Below are positions 29,688-36,556 of a stretch of 37,109 bases of DNA, one piece after another. The stretch comes from JBBQTQ01 sp038213135. Lineage in GTDB: Bacteria > Actinomycetota > Thermoleophilia > Gaiellales > Gaiellaceae. Both the position numbers and the translations under genes were made by a program. Within the stretch, counting starts at the first letter, position 1. The number at the start of each line of letters is the position of its first letter. Location: NCBI GenBank assembly GCA_038213135.1, contig JBBQTQ010000016.1, positions 1 to 37,109 of the forward strand, given 5' to 3'. The notes below the pieces were generated by a model. The model searched no databases, had not been told where the DNA came from, and saw only the letters and a program-made list of their open reading frames with translations.

Positions 29688-30343
29688 CCGACTCCGATTT
29701 GGGCGGCCAGCTCGAGCGAGATCGCGTGCTCCTCGCCGCCCGAGGTGACCGTGACCGGACCGCCGAACGGGGCCGCGCGCACGAGCACGACCGGTGCGCC
29801 CGGCAGCAGCGCGAGGCTCGAGAGATAGCGCAGGAGCTGCTCGTCGCCGTCCGGCACGCGCCGAACCGTAGCCTCCTCGCCCGGCTCGAGCTCGGAGAGC
29901 ACCCGCAGGTCGGCGGGCGAGAGCTTCAGGGACGCGTCCGGGATCGGATCGCCGTGCGGATCGTGCGTCGGAAAGCCGAGCGACTCGTCGATCCGCGCCT
30001 CGAGGTCTTCGGAGAGAGCGTGCTCGAGGCGGTCGGCCTCCGCGTGCACGGCCTCGATCGGCAGGCCCAGCGTCTCCGAGAGGTACTGCTCGAGCAGGCG
30101 GTGGTGGCGAATCACCTCGATCGCCGCCTTCTCGCCGGTCTTCGTGAGCTGGGCGCCGCGGTACGGCTCGTGCTCGACGAGTCCGAGGGCGGCCAGCTTC
30201 TTGAGCATCGAGGTGACGGACGGCGGTGCCACGCCGAGGCGCTCGGCGATCGCCGAGGTGACCGCGCGACCCGACTCGGTCTGCAGCTTGTAGATCTCCT
30301 TCAGATAGTCCTGCGCAGTCTCGCTGAGCGGAGCGGAGGTCAC
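29684..30343 (-). CDS. mntR: DtxR-family metalloregulator, manganese (MntR) type
   Basis: 219 aa. Winged-helix DNA-binding domain (1-70), dimerisation and metal-binding domain (71-145) and a C-terminal FeoA/SH3-like domain (about 148-217). Aligning ETAQDYLKEIYKL with DtxR puts Asp12 at the DtxR Met10 position and Asp104 at the Cys102 position, while Glu107, His108, His81, Glu85 and His100 are kept. Asp at the Met10 position is the mark of MntR, so Mn(II) rather than Fe(II) is likely. GTG start at 30343 has TAAAAT 8 nt upstream, overlapping a palindrome at 30354-30369, so autoregulation is likely. It heads a unit with a methyltransferase and a PhzF-family gene. Confidence 0.88.
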   Translation of the reverse strand: MTSAPLSETAQDYLKEIYKLQTESGRAVTSAIAERLGVAPPSVTSMLKKLAALGLVEHEPYRGAQLTKTGEKAAIEVIRHHRLLEQYLSETLGLPIEAVHAEADRLEHALSEDLEARIDESLGFPTHDPHGDPIPDASLKLSPADLRVLSELEPGEEATVRRVPDGDEQLLRYLSSLALLPGAPVVLVRAAPFGGPVTVTSGGEEHAISLELAAQIGVG

Positions 30344-30351
30344 GGCTCCGT

Positions 30352-30357
30352 ATTTTA
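30352..30357 (-). promoter_or_regulatory. -10 box of leaderless promoter, mntR
   Basis: TAAAAT on the minus strand, one base from the TATAAT consensus, ends 8 nt before the GTG at 30343. It overlaps the MntR-type palindrome. Confidence 0.55.
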
Positions 30358-30369
30358 GATGCGCCTAAA
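30354..30369. promoter_or_regulatory. Probable MntR/DtxR-family operator
   Basis: TTTAGATGCGCCTAAA has inverted arms TTTAG/CTAAA spaced by 6 nt, the usual look of MntR/SirR sites. It overlaps the -10 box of the regulator gene and lies 57 bp before a divergent 26-residue peptide gene. Confidence 0.6.
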
Positions 30370-30389
30370 TCCCGCCAGGGGTACGGACT

Positions 30390-30419
30390 TTGTAACAGTG
30401 CAAAGGCTGTAGGTAAGCT
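30390..30419 (+). promoter_or_regulatory. Candidate promoter for the 26-residue membrane peptide
   Basis: TTGTAA (30390-30395), 18-nt spacer, TAAGCT (30414-30419), ending 7 nt before the ATG at 30427. Confidence 0.4.
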
Positions 30420-30426
30420 AAGGAGC

Positions 30427-30507
30427 ATGATGTATGTGCTTACCCCGATCTTGATCGCCCTCGTCGTCGGCGGCCTCTCCGGGCTCCAGCTCGCCAGCAG
30501 CCGCTAG
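30427..30507 (+). CDS. 26-residue single-span membrane peptide
   Basis: Starts MMYVLTPILIALVVGG and ends LQLASSR; the middle 19 or so residues form one hydrophobic span. A strong TAAGGAG precedes two tandem ATG codons (30427 and 30430); the second has the better spacing. It is followed 25 nt later by the sixA-like gene. It lies divergent to mntR across an 83-bp gap with an MntR-type site, so it might be a metal-regulated small protein; that is an inference from position. Resemblance to known small membrane proteins such as KdpF was not convincing. Confidence 0.55.
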   Translation: MMYVLTPILIALVVGGLSGLQLASSR

Positions 30508-30519
30508 CGACTGACCCTC

Positions 30520-30525
30520 TAGATT
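30520..30525 (+). promoter_or_regulatory. -10 box of leaderless promoter, sixA-like gene
   Basis: TAGATT fits TAnnnT and ends 7 nt before the GTG at 30533. Confidence 0.4.
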
Positions 30526-30532
30526 CCGCGAG

Positions 30533-30928
30533 GTGATCCTGTACCTCGTGCGCCATGCCTCCGCGGCCCCCGGAGAGCCCGACGACCTGCGACCCCTGAC
30601 CTCCGCCGGGCGTGAGCAGGCCCGCGCGCTCGGGAAGCAGCTCGCCGCCGGCGGAATCCGCCCGGACACCGTGCTCACGAGCCCCCTCCTCCGCGCACGG
30701 GAGACCGGTGAGGAGATCGCCCGAGCGACTGGCACGAGCAACGAAACGGACGAGCGGCTCGCGCCAGGCGCGGACGCCGACGATCTGCGGTCGGCCGTCG
30801 AAGGCCGCGGCCAGCACGTCGTCGTCGTCGGCCACCAGCCGGACTGCGGCCGGATCGCCGCCTCGCTCCAGGGCGGCGAGGAACCGCCTTTCCCGACCGC
30901 GGGCATGTGCGTGATCGAGCTCTCGTGA
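30533..30928 (+). CDS. sixA: SixA-type phosphohistidine phosphatase (histidine phosphatase superfamily)
   Basis: 131 aa, the compact size of SixA. Catalytic motif LVRHASA (His8), the Arg in SPLLRARETGEEI, and the second His in VVGHQPD (about residue 100) define a phosphohistidine-forming phosphatase; SixA removes phosphate from histidine residues of signalling proteins. The GTG start at 30533 gives the standard MILYLVRHA N-terminus. Its stop overlaps the ABC ATPase start (GTGA), so it is probably co-translated with an exporter; a functional link between the two is not evident. Confidence 0.88.
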   Translation: MILYLVRHASAAPGEPDDLRPLTSAGREQARALGKQLAAGGIRPDTVLTSPLLRARETGEEIARATGTSNETDERLAPGADADDLRSAVEGRGQHVVVVGHQPDCGRIAASLQGGEEPPFPTAGMCVIELS

Positions 30929-31773
30929 CGACCGCCATCGTCGTCTCGCACCTGCACAAGGTCTACGGCAGCTACGAGGCGCTGCGGGGCGTCACCTTCG
31001 AGATCCAGGCCGGCGAGGTCTTCGGCCTGCTGGGCCCGAACGGCGCCGGCAAGACGACCACCGTCGAGATCCTCGAGGGCTATCGCAAGCGCGACAGCGG
31101 GGACGTCGAGGTGCTCGGGATCGACCCCCAGCGCGCCGGCAGCGAGTGGCGCGAGCGGATCGGGGTCGTCCTGCAGTCCTCCGCGATGTACCCGAACCTG
31201 ACCGTCGAGGAGCATCTGGCGCTCTTCGCGGGCTACTACAGCGAGCCACGCAGCCCGGGCGAGGTGATCGAGCTCGTCGGCCTTGCGGAGAAGCGCGACG
31301 CCCGGGTCCGCACCCTCTCCGGCGGGCAGAAGCGCCGGCTCGACCTGGCTCTGGCGCTGATCGGCGACCCCGAGCTGCTCTTCCTCGACGAGCCGACGAC
31401 CGGCTTCGACCCGGCCGCCCGGCGCGCAGCCTGGGAGACGATCCGCGCGCTGCGCGCGCTCGGCAAGACGATCCTGCTGACCACGCACTACCTCGACGAG
31501 GCCGAGCAGCTCTCCGACCGGGTGGCCGTCCTCCGCGAGGGCCGGATCGTGGCCATGGGCAAGCCCTCGGAGCTGACTCCCGAGAAGGCCATGACGGAGA
31601 TCCGGTACCGCCGCGACGGAAACGAGGTCGTCGTCGAGACGGACGAGCCGACGCGCACGCTGCACGAGCTCACCGGCCAGGCGCTCGCCGACGGCTTCGA
31701 GCTCGAGGCGCTCGAGGTGCGCCGGCCGACGCTCGAAGAGGTCTACCTCTCGCTGACTGAGGACGAGGCATGA
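30925..31773 (+). CDS. ABC-2 type exporter ATP-binding protein
   Basis: 282-aa ATPase with Walker A GPNGAGKTTT, Q-loop VVLQSS, signature LSGGQKRRLDLALAL, Walker B LLFLDEPTTGFDP and His-switch TTHYLDEAE, followed by a C-terminal tail of about 70 residues like that of multidrug or lipid ABC-2 exporters (CcmA/DrrA group). GTG at 30925 is chosen because it overlaps the phosphatase stop; an in-frame ATG at 30907 would extend into that gene. Its stop overlaps the permease start (ATGA). Substrate unknown. Confidence 0.93.
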   Translation: MTTAIVVSHLHKVYGSYEALRGVTFEIQAGEVFGLLGPNGAGKTTTVEILEGYRKRDSGDVEVLGIDPQRAGSEWRERIGVVLQSSAMYPNLTVEEHLALFAGYYSEPRSPGEVIELVGLAEKRDARVRTLSGGQKRRLDLALALIGDPELLFLDEPTTGFDPAARRAAWETIRALRALGKTILLTTHYLDEAEQLSDRVAVLREGRIVAMGKPSELTPEKAMTEIRYRRDGNEVVVETDEPTRTLHELTGQALADGFELEALEVRRPTLEEVYLSLTEDEA

Positions 31774-32519
31774 CGCTCTTCTGGCATGAGCTACGCGGCG
31801 AGCAAAAGCTCTTCTGGCGCAGCCGCGAGCTCGCCTTCTTCACGTTCCTGCTGCCAATCGTGTTCTTCGTCCTGCTCGGCTCGGTCTACGGCAGCGACAG
31901 GATCCAGGGACTCAAAGGCTCCAGCTACCTGCTCGCCGGGATGCTCGGCTACGGCGTCGCTGCCACGGCGTTCGCGGGGCTCGCGATCACGCTAGTGATC
32001 CGGCGGGAGGGCGGGATCCTGAAGCGCCTGCGGGGAACGCCGCTGCCGGCGTGGGCCTACATCACCGCGGTGCTCGGCTCCACGCTCTTCGTCTACGCGC
32101 TCGAGTCGATCGCTCTCGTCCTGCTCGGACGGGGTCTCTTCGGCGTTCCGTGGCCGCACCAGATCGTCTCGCTCGTGCTCACCCTGCTGCTCGGCGGGGT
32201 CGCCTTCGCCGCGATGGGCCTCGCATTGACTGCAGCGGTTCGCTCGGCCGAGGGCTCGTCGGCGGTGGTCAACGCGATCTACCTGCCGATGAGCTTCATC
32301 TCCGGTGCGTTCTTCTCGCCCCACTCGTTCCCGCAGTTCCTGCGCGGGATCGCGGACGTGCTGCCGTTGACCTATTTCATCCGGCTCGTGCGAGACGTGA
32401 TGCTGCGCCACCAGGAGATCTGGGATCAGCCGAAATCGGTCGTAATCGTGGCTGGTTGGGGCCTTTTCGCGGCGATCGTGGCATTGCGCGCTTTCCGCTG
32501 GGAACCCCGGGAGGGTTAG
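31770..32519 (+). CDS. ABC-2 type exporter permease
   Basis: 249-aa membrane protein with six hydrophobic segments and the ABC-2 pattern, including a conserved C-terminal part (NAIYLPMSFISGAFF, LPQFLRGIADVLPLTYFIRLVRDVML-like region at about 165-215). It pairs with the preceding ATPase by ATGA overlap, forming a complete two-gene exporter of drugs, lipids or surface polymers. The ATG at 31770 is directly followed by LFWHELRGEQKLFWRSRE, the usual cytoplasmic amphipathic start. Confidence 0.92.
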   Translation: MTLFWHELRGEQKLFWRSRELAFFTFLLPIVFFVLLGSVYGSDRIQGLKGSSYLLAGMLGYGVAATAFAGLAITLVIRREGGILKRLRGTPLPAWAYITAVLGSTLFVYALESIALVLLGRGLFGVPWPHQIVSLVLTLLLGGVAFAAMGLALTAAVRSAEGSSAVVNAIYLPMSFISGAFFSPHSFPQFLRGIADVLPLTYFIRLVRDVMLRHQEIWDQPKSVVIVAGWGLFAAIVALRAFRWEPREG

Positions 32520-32549
32520 GCCGACCGGCCCGTCGGGCACTCTGAACCC

Positions 32550-32879
32550 ATGGAGATCGAGTTTCCGATCGCATTCGTCGCCGAGGACCTGGAGACGCCG
32601 CACCTCGAGATCCGGGTGAACTTCGGGATCTTTGCCGGCCGCGAGGCCACCTCAGCCGAGATCGACGAGCTCGCGAAACGGCTGAAGTTCGAGGTCGACG
32701 AGGTCGAGATCGTCGCCGAGAACCGCTACGAGTTCGGCGAGGCGAGCGAGGCACAGCTCCATCAGGTGCGGATCGTCGTCACCGATCCGCTCGCCGATGC
32801 GACCAAGCTGGTCGACGCAGCGGAGCTCTGGGCGCGCGCCTGCATCGAGCAGCGGCACGCCGAGGTCAGCGAGATCTGA
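32550..32879 (+). CDS. Small soluble protein of unknown function
   Basis: 109 aa, acidic, with alternating strand and helix patterns (EIEFPIAFVAEDL, EIDELAKRLKFEVDEVEIVAENRYEF, QLHQVRIVVTDP) and a C-terminal helix with one Cys (LWARACIEQRHAEV). No signal peptide, membrane span or motif that I recognise. It stands alone, 30 bp after the ABC permease and 55 bp before the convergent aminotransferase, with a solitary REP palindrome in that gap. Codon pattern and clean start (ATG at 32550) support a real gene. Confidence 0.65.
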   Translation: MEIEFPIAFVAEDLETPHLEIRVNFGIFAGREATSAEIDELAKRLKFEVDEVEIVAENRYEFGEASEAQLHQVRIVVTDPLADATKLVDAAELWARACIEQRHAEVSEI

Positions 32880-32888
32880 GCTCAAACG

Positions 32889-32919
32889 GACACGTCCGGG
32901 GTCTGACCCCGGACGTGGC
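32889..32919. repeat. REP-like palindrome, solitary copy 3
   Basis: Core arms CACGTCCGGGGTC (32891-32903) and GACCCCGGACGTG (32905-32917) around a T; the outer positions pair with one mismatch. Read on the minus strand it matches the two RAYT-flanking copies except near one end. It lies between two convergent genes, the usual location of REP sequences. Confidence 0.85.
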
Positions 32920-32934
32920 TCGAGCGGACGATCT

Positions 32935-34299
32935 CTAGCGTCGCAGGCCCGCTCGCACGGCCTGCGCCGAGAAGCGGCCGAAGGCGCGCGGCAGGCGCTG
33001 CGCCTCTGCGAGCACCGCGTCGAGCGAAGTCGCGAACCACTCGATGTCCTCCTCGCCGATCACGAGCGGCGGCAGCCCCTTCACGACGTTCAGGCCGTGC
33101 CCGGCGACCTGGCTCAGGATCCGGTGCTCCTTGAAGAGCGGGACGACGACGAGCTGCGAGAAGATCCCGCGCTGCAGCCGCTCGATCGTCTTGAACGTCC
33201 GCGAGCCGCGCTCCGGCTGCCCGAACTCGATCGCCCACATCAGCCCGAGGCCGCGGACGTCCTTGACGACCTCGTAGCGCTCGAGGAGCGGCCTGGTGCG
33301 CTCGAGGAGCAGCGCGCCAAGCTGCGCCGAGCGCTCGACGAGCCCTTCCCCGTCGAGGATGCGCAGCGTCGCCAGGCCCGCGACCATCGCCAGGTCGTTC
33401 GGCGAGAACGTCGATCCGTGCGCCACCGAGTGCTCCATCGAGTCGAAGACCCGGTCGAAGACCTCGGCCCGGAAAAGGGTCGCCCCGGTCGGCACGTACC
33501 CGCCCGACAGCGACTTGGCCACCGTCAGGATGTCCGGCTCCAGCCCCCAGTGTTCGAGCGCGAGCAGCTTGCCCGTGCGTCCGAAGCCGGTCTGCACCTC
33601 GTCGACGCAGAACAGCGTGCCGTAGCGGCGGCAGAGCTCCTGCGCGCCGGCGAGGTAGCCCGCGGCCGGGAAGTACGCGCCGTGCCCGACGATCGGCTCG
33701 ACCACGAACAGCGCGACGTCTTCGTCGCGCAACGCCGCCTCGAGAGCGTCGAGGTCGTTCCAGGGCACCTGCGAGAAGCCCGCGAGAAGTGGCTGGAAGC
33801 GCGCGCCGAACGCGTCGGCCCCCGACGTCGAGAGTGAGCCGAGGGTCAGTCCGTGGAAGCCGCCGGTGACCGAGACGACACGAGACCGGCCCGTTGCCGT
33901 CCGGCCGATCTTGATCGCCGCCTCGACGGCCTCCGTGCCCGAGTTCGAGAAGAGAACTCGGCCGAGACTCTGCGGTGCCCGCCGCAACAGCTCCTCGGCG
34001 AGCAGGCTCGCCAAAGGCGTCAGCCCCATCGCCACCTTCCCGGGCAGGTCGAGCCCGAGCGCCTCGACGAGCGCATCGCGGACGCCTCGGTTGTTGCGGC
34101 CCAGGTTGTACATCCCGAAGCCGCCGAGCATGTCCAGGTAGCGATTGCCCTCGGCGTCGTAGAGGTACTGACCCTCGCCGCGGGCCCAGTGCTGGTCGAA
34201 CCCGATCGTGCGCAGCATCCGCACGAACTGCGGGTTGATCGTCCGGGCGTGCAGCTCGAACTCGCCGCCGGCGCGCTCTGCGAGCAGCTCGCGGATCAC
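32935..34299 (-). CDS. Class III PLP-dependent aminotransferase
   Basis: 454 aa. Fold type I aminotransferase of the acetylornithine/ornithine/4-aminobutyrate group. Features: SNSGTEAVEAAIKIGR (phosphate-binding), GGFHGLTLGSLS, VVEPIVGHG, FCVDEVQTGFGRTGK with the PLP-pyridine Asp, and the Schiff-base Lys in LTVAKSLSGGYVPTGA. The divergent neighbour is proline dehydrogenase, so an ornithine aminotransferase feeding glutamate semialdehyde is attractive, but substrate cannot be fixed from sequence. GTG start at 34299 has TACCCT 6 nt upstream; extending the frame to 34422 would run through the promoter and into the divergent gene. Confidence 0.9.
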   Translation of the reverse strand: MIRELLAERAGGEFELHARTINPQFVRMLRTIGFDQHWARGEGQYLYDAEGNRYLDMLGGFGMYNLGRNNRGVRDALVEALGLDLPGKVAMGLTPLASLLAEELLRRAPQSLGRVLFSNSGTEAVEAAIKIGRTATGRSRVVSVTGGFHGLTLGSLSTSGADAFGARFQPLLAGFSQVPWNDLDALEAALRDEDVALFVVEPIVGHGAYFPAAGYLAGAQELCRRYGTLFCVDEVQTGFGRTGKLLALEHWGLEPDILTVAKSLSGGYVPTGATLFRAEVFDRVFDSMEHSVAHGSTFSPNDLAMVAGLATLRILDGEGLVERSAQLGALLLERTRPLLERYEVVKDVRGLGLMWAIEFGQPERGSRTFKTIERLQRGIFSQLVVVPLFKEHRILSQVAGHGLNVVKGLPPLVIGEEDIEWFATSLDAVLAEAQRLPRAFGRFSAQAVRAGLRR

Positions 34300-34305
34300 C
34301 GGCCG

Positions 34306-34311
34306 AGGGTA
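34306..34311 (-). promoter_or_regulatory. -10 box of leaderless promoter, aminotransferase gene
   Basis: TACCCT on the minus strand ends 6 nt before the GTG at 34299. Only 6 bp separate it from the -10 box of the divergent proline dehydrogenase gene. Confidence 0.5.
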
Positions 34312-34317
34312 CCGGAG

Positions 34318-34323
34318 TATCGT
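34318..34323 (+). promoter_or_regulatory. -10 box of leaderless promoter, proline dehydrogenase gene
   Basis: TATCGT ends 6 nt before the GTG at 34330, within the 30-bp divergent spacer. Confidence 0.5.
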
Positions 34324-34329
34324 GCCCGC

Positions 34330-35256
34330 GTGGCAGAGCGCGGAGCTGTCGAGCAGGTGCTCCGGCGCGGAATCCTCGCTGCGGCGGACAGCCCGCGGGT
34401 TCGCCGTTTCGTCGGCAAGCACGGGATGCGTCTCGGCGCCGCGCGTTTCGTCGCAGGCGAGACGCTCGATCAGGCAGTCCCGGTGTTGCGCGCTCTCAAC
34501 CAGCGCGGCCTCGTGGCCAATACGACCCTACTCGGCGAGAGCGTCCACGACCGATCCGAGGCCGAGAGTGTCGCGGCCGAGTACCTCTCGATTCTCGACC
34601 GGCTCGCCGCGGAGCAGCTCCAGTGCCACGTCGCGCTGAAGCTGACCCACCTGGGCCTCGAGCTCGACGAGGGCCTGGCGCTCGAGAACGTCGCCCGCGT
34701 CGTCCGGCACGCGGCCGAGGTCGGCAACTTCGTGCGGATCGACATGGAGCAGTCGGCGTTCGTGGAGGTGACGCTACGCATCTACCGTGCGCTCCGAGAG
34801 GAGAGACTCGACAACGTCGGCACCGTCCTCCAGAGCTACCTCTACCGCACCGAGGAAGACCTTCGCTCGCTCCTGCCTCTGCGCCCCAACCTGCGGATCG
34901 TGAAGGGCGCCTACCTCGAGCCGCCGGACATCGCCTACCCGGCCAAGGAGGACGTGGACGCCGCCTACCGGCGCCTGCTCGACATCGCCTTCGAGTCCGA
35001 GGGCTACACGGCGGTGGCGACCCACGACGAAACGCTCATCGACTACACGCTGGGCAAGAACCTCCCCAAGGAGCGCTTCGAGCTGCAGATGCTGTACGGC
35101 GTCCGGCCCGCGCTGCAGACGAGCCTCGCCCAGCGCGGCCATACCGTCCGCGTCGCAACCCCTTTCGGCCCCGACTGGTACCCGTACCTGATGCGCCGCC
35201 TGGCCGAGCGGCCGGCCAATCTCGGCTTCTTCCTGCGCGCGACGTTGTCCCGCTGA
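34330..35256 (+). CDS. putB: Proline dehydrogenase (monofunctional)
   Basis: 308-aa FAD enzyme oxidising L-proline to pyrroline-5-carboxylate and passing electrons to quinone. The TIM-barrel core carries the family motifs MEQSAFVEVTL, VLQSYLYRTEEDL, RIVKGAYLEPPDIAYP (FAD/substrate), ATHDE, ELQMLYGVRP and the C-terminal YLMRRLAERPANLGFF. Length is that of the single-domain enzymes of actinobacteria and Bacillus; no P5C dehydrogenase domain is attached or nearby. GTG at 34330 is preferred because it gives the usual N-terminus and sits 6 nt after TATCGT; a much longer frame upstream is antisense to the aminotransferase gene. Confidence 0.94.
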   Translation: MAERGAVEQVLRRGILAAADSPRVRRFVGKHGMRLGAARFVAGETLDQAVPVLRALNQRGLVANTTLLGESVHDRSEAESVAAEYLSILDRLAAEQLQCHVALKLTHLGLELDEGLALENVARVVRHAAEVGNFVRIDMEQSAFVEVTLRIYRALREERLDNVGTVLQSYLYRTEEDLRSLLPLRPNLRIVKGAYLEPPDIAYPAKEDVDAAYRRLLDIAFESEGYTAVATHDETLIDYTLGKNLPKERFELQMLYGVRPALQTSLAQRGHTVRVATPFGPDWYPYLMRRLAERPANLGFFLRATLSR

Positions 35257-35264
35257 GCGGCTGG

Positions 35265-35270
35265 TACCTT
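35265..35270 (+). promoter_or_regulatory. -10 box of leaderless promoter, amidase gene
   Basis: TACCTT ends 6 nt before the ATG at 35277, in the 20-bp gap after proline dehydrogenase. Confidence 0.45.
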
Positions 35271-35276
35271 GGCAGC

Positions 35277-35987
35277 ATGAGGCGGCTTTGCGGGGTCCTC
35301 GCCGTCGCGGCTCTGGCGACGGTCGCGGCCGTGAGCTCGATCGGCGCGTCCGTCCGTTCCGCGCCGCAGCCGCACATCGTCCAGCGGCCGATCGACTACG
35401 GCCCGAAGCGTCTCGCCGAGATGGCCGCGTACGCCAAGCGCCACTACGGCACGTACACCTCGCATCTGAGCCCGCACGTGATCGTCGAGCACTACACGGC
35501 CTCGGAGAGCTTCTCCTCGGCCTGGTCGACCTTCGCGGCCGACGTCGCCGACTCGGAGTTGCATGAGCTGCCAGGGGTCTGCGCCCACTTCATCATCGAC
35601 AGCGACGGGACGATCTATCAGCTCGTGCCGACGAACGTGATGTGTCGGCACACGGTCGGACTGAACTACACGGCGATCGGCATCGAGCACGTCGGCACCA
35701 GCGACGCGGAGATCCTGGGACGGCCCGCGCAGCTCGCCGCCTCGCTCGAGCTGACGGTCTGGCTGATGCAGACCTACGGCATCCAGCTCCGCGACGTGAT
35801 CGGACACAACGAGAGCCTGTCCAGTCCGTACCACCACGAGCTCTACTCCGCCTGGCGTTGCCAGACCCACGGCGACTGGACGCACGCCGACATGACCGTC
35901 TATCGCGCCGCCCTGGCGCGCCTCGCGCGGCGCGACCGCGTCGCCATCGGCCGGACGAGCTACCCACCCCGGTCGACCGGCTGCTAG
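35277..35987 (+). CDS. Secreted N-acetylmuramoyl-L-alanine amidase (amidase_2 family)
   Basis: 236 aa. Signal peptide (MRRLCGVLAVAALATVAAVSS) and an amidase_2/PGRP-type domain that cuts peptidoglycan between muramic acid and L-Ala. Candidate zinc ligands and catalytic residues: His72 (VEHYTAS), His125 (CRHTVG), Glu137-His138 (AIGIEHVG) and His177 (IGHNES). The central HFIIDSDGTIYQLVP is typical of the family. The ATG at 35277 begins the signal peptide. Could serve wall turnover or act as a lytic factor on neighbours. It is convergent with the next gene; the two TAG stops share a CTAG palindrome. Confidence 0.9.
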   Translation: MRRLCGVLAVAALATVAAVSSIGASVRSAPQPHIVQRPIDYGPKRLAEMAAYAKRHYGTYTSHLSPHVIVEHYTASESFSSAWSTFAADVADSELHELPGVCAHFIIDSDGTIYQLVPTNVMCRHTVGLNYTAIGIEHVGTSDAEILGRPAQLAASLELTVWLMQTYGIQLRDVIGHNESLSSPYHHELYSAWRCQTHGDWTHADMTVYRAALARLARRDRVAIGRTSYPPRSTGC

Positions 35988-36355
35988 AAGATCCTCTGCG
36001 TGTCGCGGTTGATCAAGAAGCCGTGTCCGGTGACGGTACTCCAGCACTTCATCCCGGCCGACTGCGACTGGCACCGGAAGCTCGAGATGCCCCAGGTCTG
36101 GCCGTAGAACAGCGTCGGCCCGGCCGGGATGTTCAGCGAATAGCGTTGGAGGTAGTACGCCCGGTCGAACGAGCGCAGGAAGACCGCCTCGCCGTTGTTG
36201 AGCGTCGTGCAGCCCACACCCACCTGATTCCGGTAGGCGCAGCGGATGTTGCCGGTCGGGCTCTGGAAGCGCGCGTAATCGTAGGCAGCGCCGGCCCCCG
36301 CCGGCAGCGCGAGAGACACGCCTGCCACGACGCCCGCCAATAGCCTTGCTCGCAT
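35984..36355 (-). CDS. Secreted SPTGNIRC-type protein (DUF6636-like)
   Basis: 123 aa. Signal peptide (MRARLLAGVVAGVSLALPAGAGAA) followed by a small Cys-containing domain: FQSPTGNIRCAYRNQVGVGCTTL near the start and RCQSQSAGMKCWSTVTGHGFLINRDTQRIF-like elements at the end, four cysteines that could form two disulphides. The pattern recurs in exported proteins of unknown role in Thermoleophilia and other actinobacteria. ATG at 36355 has a strong GGAGGAG just upstream, unlike most single genes here. Assignment to DUF6636 is from memory of the motif. Confidence 0.8.
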   Translation of the reverse strand: MRARLLAGVVAGVSLALPAGAGAAYDYARFQSPTGNIRCAYRNQVGVGCTTLNNGEAVFLRSFDRAYYLQRYSLNIPAGPTLFYGQTWGISSFRCQSQSAGMKCWSTVTGHGFLINRDTQRIF

Positions 36356-36452
36356 CGTCTCCTCCCTCCATTACTCAGGTCGAGGCGGTCGATTATGACC
36401 TCTTCGCGCCGGATCTCGAGAGAAGGGGCGGGCTAGAGTGACGCCCGGGAAA

Positions 36453-36524
36453 GCCCCCGTAGCTCAGTGGATAGAGCAGCGGTTTCCTAAACCGCGTGCG
36501 CTGGTTCGATTCCGGCCGGGGGCA
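36453..36524 (+). tRNA. tRNA-Arg (anticodon CCT)
   Basis: Complete cloverleaf: acceptor GCCCCCG/CGGGGGC with discriminator A, D arm GCTC...GAGC, anticodon stem GCGGT/ACCGC with loop TTCCTAA (anticodon CCT), 4-nt variable loop and T arm with loop TTCGATT. No CCA is encoded. A TAGAGT hexamer at 36434-36439 may be its -10 box. Confidence 0.96.
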
Positions 36525-36537
36525 TAGCGGTTCGCCG

Positions 36538-36553
36538 CGGCCCGTTTGGGCCG
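36538..36553 (+). terminator. Short hairpin downstream of tRNA-Arg
   Basis: CGGCCC/GGGCCG with a GTTT loop, 13 nt after the tRNA. The following TAATT is weak as a U-tract, so termination is only possible. Confidence 0.35.
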
Positions 36554-36556
36554 TAA

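Noticed and set aside
30427..30507. The 26-residue peptide as KdpF or a cytochrome bd small subunit
   Set aside because: Neither kdp nor cyd genes are nearby and the sequence does not match the patterns of those peptides.
36453..36524. tRNA-Arg as attachment site of an integrated element
   Set aside because: No second copy of the tRNA 3' end and no integrase gene were seen in the window.
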